Shown piece after piece: positions 1 through 6,823 of a stretch of 14,661 nt of DNA. Position 1 is the first letter of the stretch. Each line of letters starts with the position of its first letter. The DNA is from Rhodospirillaceae bacterium (GTDB lineage Bacteria; Pseudomonadota; Alphaproteobacteria; Rhodospirillales; Rhodospirillaceae): positions 20,693 through 35,353 of the forward strand of contig NZGX01000023.1 in NCBI GenBank assembly GCA_002691085.1, read 5' to 3'. A model generated the notes under the pieces. It saw only the letters and a program-made list of their open reading frames with translations. It searched no databases and had not been told where the DNA came from. Position numbers and translations under genes: made by a program.

Positions 1-263
1 TAACATTCATTAGCTAAAACAGAGAGATTGCCTCCTCTACCATGCCAGCTTACTGCACCCTGCTTAGATGGCATTAGTGAAATAGTTCTCTCAGAGTATC
101 TCTCTAACTCACCCAATAAAGGATCAGTAAAACCAATACCTAAAATTCTTTTATTTTCAGATTTTCCCCAATAATTTATTAATTGTTCTGCTAATAGGGA
201 TTTAACATTTTTGCCAAGATTTTCTTCATAAAACTTTTTTAGGTAAGTGACATCTTTTCTCAT
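1..263 (-). CDS. Class I SAM-dependent methyltransferase (partial, C-terminus outside window)
   Basis: An 87-residue N-terminal part is visible, starting MRKDVTYLKKFYEENLG and running off the left edge. Residues near 40 (RILGIGFTDPLLGEL) look like the SAM-binding motif I (hydrophobic strand followed by a glycine-rich turn), and a later stretch (SLMPSKQGAVSWHGRGGNLS) resembles the segment of an alphaproteobacterial methyltransferase family in which MPA-QG-WP is typical. From memory, members often sit next to gloB (glyoxalase II), which could lie just beyond the window edge. The substrate is unknown. It is the last visible gene of a minus-strand run: its ATG lies 17 bases after the stop of the preceding gene, so co-transcription is likely. 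No strong Shine-Dalgarno is seen. The family call is fairly secure; any function beyond methyl transfer is not. Confidence 0.75.
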   Translation of the reverse strand, partial: MRKDVTYLKKFYEENLGKNVKSLLAEQLINYWGKSENKRILGIGFTDPLLGELERYSERTISLMPSKQGAVSWHGRGGNLSVLANEC

Positions 264-280
264 ACTTTTTTACAATCAAT

Positions 281-568
281 TCAAAAATAATCACCTAAAA
301 AAATAGCTGAAACAATAAATAAAATACATGTTAAAACTTCTATAATTATGTAACTTAAGGAAATATCATTCTTACAATATCTACACCTACCATTTAAAAT
401 AATCCAAGATACCACAGGAATCAAATCGAGGTAACTTAACGGTTCATTACAAGAAGTGCACACTGATCTTCCAAAAATAAAATCTTTATTATTTGGAATT
501 CTATAATAAAGCAATCCAAAAAAGCTCCCACAAACTAAACCTATAAGTGCTGAAATGACAAAGAGCAT
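281..568 (-). CDS. Stand-alone prepilin-peptidase N-terminal (DiS_P_DiS) domain protein
   Basis: This 95-residue protein matches only the N-terminal domain of type IV prepilin peptidases (PilD/GspO). It begins with a membrane segment (about residues 2-22) ending in the typical GSF...YRIP, then has two cysteine pairs, CTSC (37-40) and CRYC (62-65), flanking the family's DLIPVVSW segment, and ends in a second membrane segment (about 73-92). In full-length enzymes this cytoplasmic loop is linked to prepilin N-methylation, and a downstream six-helix domain holds the two catalytic aspartates (one in GxGD). That peptidase domain is absent here: the frame stops and the next gene starts 17 bases later. 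The usual insert between YRIP and GRS is also very short. It could be a stable domain acting with a separate peptidase, or a remnant. It lies 12 bases downstream of the DUF4399 gene on the same strand. Confidence 0.75.
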   Translation of the reverse strand: MLFVISALIGLVCGSFFGLLYYRIPNNKDFIFGRSVCTSCNEPLSYLDLIPVVSWIILNGRCRYCKNDISLSYIIIEVLTCILFIVSAIFLGDYF

Positions 569-580
569 TTAACCATCTTA

Positions 581-1012
581 TCACTGAATGGTAATTTTGA
601 TTTTCTCGGAAATTATTGGTGTAACATGTGGAACATGATCGTGATCACCAAGGATTAAGTATAACTCATAATCACCCTTATCAAGATCCAAGACCGTTTC
701 TGTCTGCCCTCCACCAAAGTGGAGAATATCTGGCTCTCCAGAGGGTAATGGCTGATTAAAGTCTTTAACTTCTCTATTGATTACTAGGTGATGATGCCCA
801 GTATCAGGATACTCTACACCTGCAGGAGCTACCCCCATACCGGAAAGACCAAATTTTATAACAAAGGGACTTGTTAAAATTTGACCGTTTTTAGGAGTAA
901 TAATATAAACCTCCGCGCCATCAGGTACGTCACTTCTCTCCCATTCTTCAGCGTAAACATTTATATCAAAAAAAACTAAGAATAAAAAACTTAACATAAA
1001 AACAAAATGCAT
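581..1012 (-). CDS. DUF4399 family secreted protein
   Basis: This 143-residue protein has a clear signal peptide: a hydrophobic run at residues 3-18 and a likely cleavage after VYA at 21, so the mature protein should be periplasmic or extracytoplasmic. The body matches my recollection of the DUF4399 family: a beta-rich small domain with ITPKNGQ, FGLSGMGVAPAG, TGHHHLVI (His 73-75) and a closing ILGDHDHVPH stretch (His 124, 126, 129). The clustered histidines suggest metal binding, but this is inference; the family has no established function that I know of. The start is supported by GGAG about 7 bases upstream of the ATG. It is the first gene of a minus-strand run with the prepilin-peptidase-like and methyltransferase genes, and is divergent from the MFS gene across a 108-base promoter region. 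Confidence 0.8.
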   Translation of the reverse strand: MHFVFMLSFLFLVFFDINVYAEEWERSDVPDGAEVYIITPKNGQILTSPFVIKFGLSGMGVAPAGVEYPDTGHHHLVINREVKDFNQPLPSGEPDILHFGGGQTETVLDLDKGDYELYLILGDHDHVPHVTPIISEKIKITIQ

Positions 1013-1048
1013 TAAAAATCTCCATCTATCGTAAATTAAAAAATAAAA

Positions 1049-1091
1049 ATTATAATTTTACTTGATGATAACACGCTGTTAACAATAAGAT
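1049..1091. promoter_or_regulatory. Divergent promoter region between DUF4399 and MFS genes
   Basis: For the plus-strand MFS gene, a candidate promoter is TTGATG (1062-1067), 18-base spacer, TAAGAT (1086-1091). For the minus-strand DUF4399 gene, a perfect TATAAT lies at 1054-1049 but no good -35 is seen in front of it. The intergenic stretch (1013-1120) is extremely AT-rich, so chance matches are likely. Confidence 0.3.
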
Positions 1092-1120
1092 AAATTTAAA
1101 TTTAAGTCTTGAGGTAAAAT

Positions 1121-2464
1121 ATGAGTAATCAAACTGCAATGGATGATATAAACCATACTACATACCCACCTAAGTCGACTGCATGGATCTTAGTGCTTAT
1201 TCTTACATTTACCTATATCCTATCATTTGTGGATAGATTTATTCTTGGTTTACTCATCGAACCAATAAAAAAAGACTTGGGTCTTAGCGATACACAAATT
1301 GGTTTATTGTTAGGACCTGCTTTTGCAATTTTCTATGCAACTATGGGTGTTCCTTTAGGCTGGGCAGCAGATAGGCTCAAACGTGTATGGATACTTGCTT
1401 CAGGAATTATCCTATGGTCTTTTGCAACTGCTGCATCAGGAATTTCAAAAACATTTTCTCACCTTTTTATTGCTCGAATGAGTGTAGGTTTTGGAGAAGC
1501 AACGCTCAACCCTTGTGCATTTTCAATGATCTCAGATAGTTTCCCGCCCGAAAAAAGAGGATTACCAATTGCATTTTATAGTGCAGCATTAAGTTTAGGT
1601 GCAGCAATTGCAAGCCTCCTTGGGGCAGCAATTCTTACATGGGTTCAAGCCAACGAAAACATCATATTACCAATGTTAGGTCAGGTGACAGCATGGCAAC
1701 TAACATTTTTAATCCTCGGAATTCCAGGAATTTTCTTTGGGATACTATTCTTTTTTATAAGAGAGCCCATGCGAATAAAAACAAGTAATAATCTAATTCA
1801 GGGAAGAAAAGCTAATCCGCTTGATATGTTTAAATACATAGCAAAAAAATGGCGAGTATTTGCAACCTTTCTACCAATTTTCTGTTTTTTAACAATTACA
1901 GCTTATTCACAAGGCTGGCTTGCGCCAATGTTTCAAAGGACTTGGGGTTGGTCACCGCGTGATTATGCTCTTGTAAATGGTTTTATACTTCTTGCTTGTG
2001 GACCTTTATCAATAAACCTTGCAGGATGGCTATCCGACAGATGGTATTCAAAGGGACATTTTGATGCCCCACTTCTTGTAGCAATTATTGGCGCCCTGAT
2101 TACAATTCCTACAAGCATCCTTGCTCCATTAATGCCAAGTGGCGAATGGTGTTTTGTAATACTAGCGATAAATACCGTTGGACTAACTTGGCTCTCTGCA
2201 ACAGGAATAACCGCATTAGTAAATATTATACCCGCAGATATTAGGGCTCAGATAATTGCATTTTATTATATGGTGATAAGTATCACTGGTCTTATGCTTG
2301 GACCAACAGCCGTAGGCCTCCTGACTGATAACATCTTCGGGGAACAAGATATTCGTTATTCCATGGTAGCCATGCCAATTATTTTTGGAATTCCTTTGTT
2401 ATTAATTTTGCCTCTTTCAAGAAAGTTCTATCGAGAAGAATATAAAAGTATAAACCAAAATTAA
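1121..2464 (+). CDS. Spinster-type MFS transporter
   Basis: This 447-residue protein has about 12 membrane segments and belongs to the major facilitator superfamily, best matching the bacterial spinster-like group. Visible signatures: Asp38-Arg39 in TM1 (SFVDRFILGLL), the TM2-3 motif A (GWAADRLKRVW), and the RMSVGFGEATLNP segment of TM4. The second half carries a motif-A-like repeat (LAGWLSDRWYSKG). Substrates of bacterial spinster proteins are mostly unknown (sphingolipids in animals, diverse organic compounds or drugs in bacteria), so none is assigned. The start is well supported by GAGGT about 6 bases upstream of the ATG. It stands alone: divergent from the DUF4399 gene and convergent with the VOC gene, with only 8 bases between the two stop codons and no convincing terminator hairpin. 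Confidence 0.88.
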   Translation: MSNQTAMDDINHTTYPPKSTAWILVLILTFTYILSFVDRFILGLLIEPIKKDLGLSDTQIGLLLGPAFAIFYATMGVPLGWAADRLKRVWILASGIILWSFATAASGISKTFSHLFIARMSVGFGEATLNPCAFSMISDSFPPEKRGLPIAFYSAALSLGAAIASLLGAAILTWVQANENIILPMLGQVTAWQLTFLILGIPGIFFGILFFFIREPMRIKTSNNLIQGRKANPLDMFKYIAKKWRVFATFLPIFCFLTITAYSQGWLAPMFQRTWGWSPRDYALVNGFILLACGPLSINLAGWLSDRWYSKGHFDAPLLVAIIGALITIPTSILAPLMPSGEWCFVILAINTVGLTWLSATGITALVNIIPADIRAQIIAFYYMVISITGLMLGPTAVGLLTDNIFGEQDIRYSMVAMPIIFGIPLLLILPLSRKFYREEYKSINQN

Positions 2465-2472
2465 TATAACCT

Positions 2473-2949
2473 TTAAGGAAGTTCTTTTTCAGGTTTTGTT
2501 AAAATCTTATAGATGACCACCAAATTATCATCAAAATCCAGGAAACCTATTTCTCTTCCGGTTCTTCCATCCTTGGTAAGGAGCTTTTCTTCTGTAAAAA
2601 CCTTTAGCCCAAGATCCTTAACACCCATTACAACCTTATCAAATTGCTGGCATTCTAAAACGATAGTTGCTGTTGAAGGAAATGTTTTTCCTGGGAGTGC
2701 AATACCTTTAACCTCTGTGAGAGCCATCACGTTTCTTTGTCCTTCTAAACTAAGTACCGCAAACCTAAGTTCAGCAGACTTATCAATTTGGAATACTTCA
2801 TAGGAATATGAGTCAGATTCAGAATCTTTAATAAAGACTAAATCAAAATCTAATATGTCTCTATAGAGTGTAAGTGATCTTTCTAAATTGGAAACAAGAA
2901 AATTTGCCCTCTGGAAGCGTGTAATAGGTTTTGCATCCTCGTCACTCAT
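2473..2949 (-). CDS. VOC (glyoxalase/dioxygenase-fold) family protein, atypical
   Basis: About 158 residues from the MSDEDAK start. The first half shows the vicinal-oxygen-chelate beta-alpha-beta-beta-beta pattern (RANFLVSNLERSLTLYRDILDFDLVFI), as does the second half, ending in GFLDFDDNLVVIYKI. Positions that normally carry metal ligands look replaced: Arg where HVxLxVxDLxxS has His, and Val where the last strand (GNxIEL) has Glu. Metal-dependent glyoxalase or dioxygenase activity is therefore doubtful, and a ligand-binding role is equally possible. An ATG 15 bases further upstream (2964) is also in frame, but the downstream ATG has a weak GGGAT 8 bases ahead of it, so I prefer it. It is a single gene, convergent with the MFS gene. 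Function unknown. Confidence 0.75.
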   Translation of the reverse strand: MSDEDAKPITRFQRANFLVSNLERSLTLYRDILDFDLVFIKDSESDSYSYEVFQIDKSAELRFAVLSLEGQRNVMALTEVKGIALPGKTFPSTATIVLECQQFDKVVMGVKDLGLKVFTEEKLLTKDGRTGREIGFLDFDDNLVVIYKILTKPEKELP

Positions 2950-3076
2950 AAAACATAATCCCATAAATATAATTATCGAAACAACTAAACTAATTTATAC
3001 ATTATAATAGAGGTATTTCTAGGTGTGTTAGTATAAAAATTTTAAAGGATAATGATCATTCAAGTTCTTTAAAGCC

Positions 3077-3110
3077 AAAAAAAAGCCATGCTTTAAGAAA
3101 GCATGGCTTT
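3077..3110 (-). terminator. Rho-independent terminator of the TonB receptor gene
   Basis: A perfect 13-bp inverted repeat (AAAGCCATGCTTT at 3082-3094 and its complement at 3098-3110) with a 3-base loop lies 23 bases after the receptor stop codon. Read on the minus strand, the stem runs into eight consecutive T (3084-3077). No comparable T-tract follows on the plus strand, so it serves the minus-strand gene. Confidence 0.9.
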
Positions 3111-3133
3111 AATTCATTTATTTGTTTTTATAA

Positions 3134-5209
3134 TTAGAAATTTCTTCTTAAAGAAAATCTCGCATTAAGAGGTTCACCAACAGATGCCTGGTGTGTACTA
3201 TGTGAATGCGGGAAATAAAGCTCATCAGTAAGGTTCTCAATATTCAATTGAAGAGCTAGGTCTTCTGAAACGTCATAAGAGACGGCTAAATCAACTCTTG
3301 TATAACTTGGTAATCTATTAGCTGATTTGTCATTGGAAATAGCCTGTGAGTCTTGATAGGCAACACCAAGTCCTAAACCCAACTGGTCATTTACTTGATA
3401 AGTTCCCCAAACTGAGAAAGTTGACTCTGGAATTTCACGTGGTTCGCCTCCCTTACTTGTCTTTCCATCCAAGTAACTGTAACCAGCTGAAATAGCTAGT
3501 TGCTCGTTGATTTGCCCCATAATTTGGAGTTCAATACCATCAACTTGAGTGCCAACAACCTCTGAATTTTCACCGGTAACACTATCTCTTACAGCTCTTA
3601 CTTGCTCACTCTCAAAGTAAGCACCAGTAAAACTTAATTCAGGAGTAATATCCCACTTAACACCAGCCTCCATATTTTCATATACATCTGGATCTAGCCT
3701 GGCTGAACTTGATGATAAGGATTTAAATTGCTCTCCTGACCGTGGAAGGAAACTCTCACTATAACTTGCATAAATTGAAAGATTATCCTGAGGTTTAAAA
3801 ATAACTCCGGCGCGAGGAGAAAACTCTTCATCTTTTCTAGACTCAGAAGTTCCACCTTTTAGGTTAGCTACTGTAATGTCAAAAGAGTCAAAACGACCAC
3901 CTAACATAACCCTAAAATTATCTGTAACTTCTATCTGATCCTGGATTAGCAAAGAGTTTACCTCAATATCAGACTTTGTTCTACTTTTCAGATCGGCAAG
4001 AAAATCGTTCCTAGTAGCAACTCCAGCTGAATTAACAGAGAAATCCATAGGCCTTGTTACATTAAAGACCTCATTGTCATCACTCGTTGTAGTCCAAAAA
4101 GTATTGTAACGAAAATTATTATTTGTTGTGTCAATGTATTCTAGACCTGCTAAAAGTGTATGCTGAGCGCCACCAGTCTCAAACTCACTGACTACATTAG
4201 CTGAAATGATTATATTTTCACGAGTTGTTGGATCATCATATCCATCCATTGTAACAAGTGTTCCATCGTAACCAGAGGCATAATAATTTGTATATCTTTT
4301 ATCATAGTCACTATAGTGAACAGTTAGATTACCTTTTACACTATCAGAAAACTCATGGCTTAATAAACCACGTAAAATATGGGCCTTTAATGTGTTAACG
4401 TTAACACCATCTTCACCAAATACAATTTTCTCAAGTGCTTTTACAGGCTCACCATTTTGAGTAGGAATACCACGATCAATAAATCTCTCATGATTTGCAT
4501 ATTCATAAGAGATGTCAGCAGTTGTAGCAGGAGCTAACTGAAGCCTTAGTGTAGGATTAAATCCATAGCGATCTCCATCGTAAAAATCTCTATGATTATT
4601 AAGCTTGTCTGTATGAACATTAATTCTTAATGCAGAACTATCACTTGTTTCTACATTGTAATCAGCAGCAAAATCAAAAGCACCAAATGTATCAACACCG
4701 ACATCTATTGACCCAAAGGTTTCACCTATAACACCTTTTTTGGTTACTCGGTTAATAACCCCACCTGTTCCCCCACGACCAAATAGGAGAGCATTGGGGC
4801 CTCTTAAAATCTCAACCTGTTCAAGATTATATAAAGACCTATAGTATTGAACATCATCCCTAATACCATCCATATAGAAGTCAGCTGTTGAACGCACTCC
4901 CCTGAAAACAACAGAGTCTCTATGACCTTCACCCTGTGACTGATTAACACCGGGGGTATAACGAACTATATCACCTATTTCTCTGAAACCCTGTTTCCTA
5001 ATATCATCATCAGTGACGATGGTTAAACTTTGTGGGACATCTATAATCGGAACAGGTGTCTTGAGCGCATTCACCTGATCTGAGTAAAGATACTTACCCT
5101 TAACTATAATTTCATCTGTCTCAATTTCCTGAGCAGTGGAAGCAGAAGCCGATATCATCATGCCAAAAGCCGCTAAAGCCCCAATTTGAGTGTATTTATT
5201 ATAAATCAT
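3134..5209 (-). CDS. TonB-dependent siderophore receptor (catecholate/Fiu-like)
   Basis: A 691-residue outer-membrane receptor importing ferric siderophores with TonB-ExbBD energy. Features in order: signal peptide (about 1-27, ending SASTAQ), TonB-box-like DEIIVKG, plug domain with DVPQSLTIVTDDDIRKQG, YTPGVNQSQGEG, VFRGVRS, FYMDGIRDD and VEILRGPNALLFGRGGTGGVINRVTK, then a 22-strand type barrel ending in IENLTDELYFPHSHSTH, GEPLNARFSL and a terminal Phe. The C-terminal H-x-H...GEP-N-R pattern resembles catecholate receptors such as Fiu; the actual siderophore cannot be read from sequence. The start chosen is the ATG with AAAGGA about 6 bases upstream and a proper signal peptide; an in-frame ATG 63 bases further up would put a cysteine-rich tail ahead of it. 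A Fur box lies upstream and an intrinsic terminator downstream, so it is monocistronic and iron-repressed. Confidence 0.93.
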   Translation of the reverse strand: MIYNKYTQIGALAAFGMMISASASTAQEIETDEIIVKGKYLYSDQVNALKTPVPIIDVPQSLTIVTDDDIRKQGFREIGDIVRYTPGVNQSQGEGHRDSVVFRGVRSTADFYMDGIRDDVQYYRSLYNLEQVEILRGPNALLFGRGGTGGVINRVTKKGVIGETFGSIDVGVDTFGAFDFAADYNVETSDSSALRINVHTDKLNNHRDFYDGDRYGFNPTLRLQLAPATTADISYEYANHERFIDRGIPTQNGEPVKALEKIVFGEDGVNVNTLKAHILRGLLSHEFSDSVKGNLTVHYSDYDKRYTNYYASGYDGTLVTMDGYDDPTTRENIIISANVVSEFETGGAQHTLLAGLEYIDTTNNNFRYNTFWTTTSDDNEVFNVTRPMDFSVNSAGVATRNDFLADLKSRTKSDIEVNSLLIQDQIEVTDNFRVMLGGRFDSFDITVANLKGGTSESRKDEEFSPRAGVIFKPQDNLSIYASYSESFLPRSGEQFKSLSSSSARLDPDVYENMEAGVKWDITPELSFTGAYFESEQVRAVRDSVTGENSEVVGTQVDGIELQIMGQINEQLAISAGYSYLDGKTSKGGEPREIPESTFSVWGTYQVNDQLGLGLGVAYQDSQAISNDKSANRLPSYTRVDLAVSYDVSEDLALQLNIENLTDELYFPHSHSTHQASVGEPLNARFSLRRNF

Positions 5210-5258
5210 AATATTTCCTTTGTTCTTAATGTATTCGCAACAATGAAAAGTATTGTCT

Positions 5259-5287
5259 AAAATATAATGCAATTAATAAGCATTCTT
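5259..5287 (-). promoter_or_regulatory. Candidate promoter of the TonB receptor
   Basis: On the minus strand TTAAGA is followed after 17 bases by TATATT. The -35 element directly abuts the Fur box, which is the usual arrangement for Fur repression. The hexamers are only partial matches to consensus, so the exact position is uncertain. Confidence 0.4.
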
Positions 5288-5290
5288 AAT

Positions 5291-5309
5291 GAGAATGATT
5301 ATCATTTAC
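5291..5309 (-). promoter_or_regulatory. Fur box upstream of the TonB receptor
   Basis: On the minus strand GTAAATGATAATCATTCTC matches the classical 19-base Fur consensus at 16 of 19 positions, including the whole central AATGATAATCATT. It sits about 80 bases upstream of the receptor start and just ahead of a candidate promoter (TTAAGA, 17-base spacer, TATATT). Iron-loaded Fur binding here would block transcription. Confidence 0.85.
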
Positions 5310-5429
5310 ACATCTAGCTAATAAAAAACAAACGAAATGAGTCCATTTCAATAAACAATTACTTACTGTGACTAGTATGTAACACTTCATAGAGCTTTAA
5401 GTTCCAGTAAAAGTTTAATAGAGATTTCT

Positions 5430-5506
<77 letters not shown>

Positions 5507-5560
5507 CTAAATTCAATTAATATCAGTTTTCAATAACTTTTGTAATTTGAAGTTTTGAGA

Positions 5561-6514
5561 CTATTTTTTATCTTGTGTAAGCTTAAGAAAAACATCATTT
5601 AAATCCGCCTCTTCAGTAACCACATCAAGTATCCTTACGCCACCTTCCTGAATAGCAGAAATAATCTCACCCACAACACCCTCCGAAGGCTTATAAGTTA
5701 TCTTCAAACGATTATCTTTAATCATCGTGGGCTTAAATTTTTGAATTGAATCAGGTATTTCGGAAATTGCTTCAGATAATATCATTATGATATTTTTACT
5801 ATCAAATCTTTTAATGAGTTTATCTTTCTCTTCACAAGCGACAATACTACCATTATTGATAATGGCTATCTCGTCGCAGAGTTCTTCTGCCTCTTCAAGA
5901 TAGTGAGTAGTAAGAAGAATCGTTGCCCCCATTGAGTTCATCTCTTTCATGGAACCCCATAAGGTTTGTCTAAGTTCGATATCTACTCCAGCTGTTGGTT
6001 CATCAAGTACAAGAATAGGAGGGCTATGAACCATTGCCTTTGCAATTAAAAGTCTCCTTCTCATACCTCCAGAGAGAGTTCTTGAGTAAACGTCTGCTTT
6101 CTCTATAAGATTTACTGCCTTAAGTATATCATCTGTTTTTCTTTCAGACTTAGGAACACCGTATAACCCAGCCTGTACCTCAAGTATTTCTCTTGCAGTA
6201 AAAAAAGGGTCTAAATTTAATTCTTGAGGGACTACACCTATCGCACATCTTGATAATCTGTCATCTTGATCTATATCGTAATCCCAGATTGATACAGATC
6301 CTGTTGTCTTTTTTACAAGACCGGCCAATATATTTATTAGTGATGATTTACCAGCCCCATTAGGACCCAAGAGACCAAAAAATGAACCTCTCGGTACATT
6401 AAGGTTAACAGAATCAAGGGCTTTTTTTGAATTTTTGTCTGAAGAATCATTATAAATTTTAGTTAGGTTATTTATTGAAACAGCTAAATCAGGTAATTTC
6501 ATGTGTGATAACAA
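5561..6514 (-). CDS. ABC-2 type transporter ATP-binding protein
   Basis: A 317-residue cytoplasmic ATPase subunit with all hallmarks intact: Walker A GPNGAGKSS (50-58), Q-loop Gln97 (VPQELNLD), signature LSGGMRRR (147-154), Walker B ILVLDEP (167-173), and switch His204 (TTHYLEEAEE). The roughly 80-residue C-terminal extension and the LDEPTAGVD form are typical of ATPases paired with ABC-2 permeases (YadG/CcmA/NatA-like) that export drugs, polysaccharides or other compounds. No permease gene is next to it: tRNA-Arg follows downstream and the upstream neighbour is divergent. The partner must be elsewhere. An in-frame ATG at 6502 (MKLPDLAVSIN) is an equally good start; neither has a clear ribosome binding site. 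Substrate unknown. Confidence 0.88.
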   Translation of the reverse strand: MLSHMKLPDLAVSINNLTKIYNDSSDKNSKKALDSVNLNVPRGSFFGLLGPNGAGKSSLINILAGLVKKTTGSVSIWDYDIDQDDRLSRCAIGVVPQELNLDPFFTAREILEVQAGLYGVPKSERKTDDILKAVNLIEKADVYSRTLSGGMRRRLLIAKAMVHSPPILVLDEPTAGVDIELRQTLWGSMKEMNSMGATILLTTHYLEEAEELCDEIAIINNGSIVACEEKDKLIKRFDSKNIIMILSEAISEIPDSIQKFKPTMIKDNRLKITYKPSEGVVGEIISAIQEGGVRILDVVTEEADLNDVFLKLTQDKK

Positions 6515-6664
6515 AGTTTATAATTTTAGAGAGTTATGTATTGTAAATGTCGGAAATTTATCTAGTTTTATGAGAGAGAATTAGCATTTCCACAGCATTC
6601 AGGTCAATTAGATAAATTAATTTAAAATCGCCTATTTCCTCAAACTTTTTCAGGATTAATTATA

Positions 6665-6820
6665 ATGTTAAATCAAAATATAGTGAAAAGTAAGACTGCC
6701 AAAGTGAGCTGTGATGGAGATGAAGGCTCTGGTGGACACCCAAGAATATACCTTAATATAAAACCTGAGATTGGTTTTATTGTTTGTCCATATTGCAGCA
6801 AAAAGTTTGAATTAGAATAA
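6665..6820 (+). CDS. CHCC zinc-finger domain protein (NDUFS6-like)
   Basis: A small gene of 51 residues, easily missed by length cutoffs. It shows C16-DGDEGSGG-H25, then the C41-PY-C44 knuckle near the C-terminus (VCPYCSKKFEL), with HPRIYLNI between. This C-x8-H-x15-CxxC layout is that of the zf-CHCC family, whose mitochondrial member is the NDUFS6 (13-kDa) subunit of respiratory complex I. Bacterial homologues are common in Alphaproteobacteria, and a complex I assembly or zinc-binding role is inferred, not shown. A Shine-Dalgarno-like AGGA lies about 10 bases upstream of the ATG. The stop codon is only 3 bases before the polA ATG, so the two are co-transcribed and very likely translationally coupled. 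Confidence 0.88.
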   Translation: MLNQNIVKSKTAKVSCDGDEGSGGHPRIYLNIKPEIGFIVCPYCSKKFELE

Positions 6821-6823
6821 AAT

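Noticed and set aside
264..280. Frameshifted remainder of a full-length prepilin peptidase
   Set aside because: Only 17 bases separate the stop from the methyltransferase start, and that next frame encodes an unrelated protein, so no peptidase remnant is present.
2513..2803. 96-codon open frame on the plus strand
   Set aside because: It lies wholly antisense to the VOC gene, and its translation is Ser/Thr-rich and resembles no family.
5210..5272. N-terminal extension of the TonB receptor from an upstream ATG
   Set aside because: It would put a non-hydrophobic Cys-containing tail before the signal peptide, while the downstream ATG has a good ribosome site.
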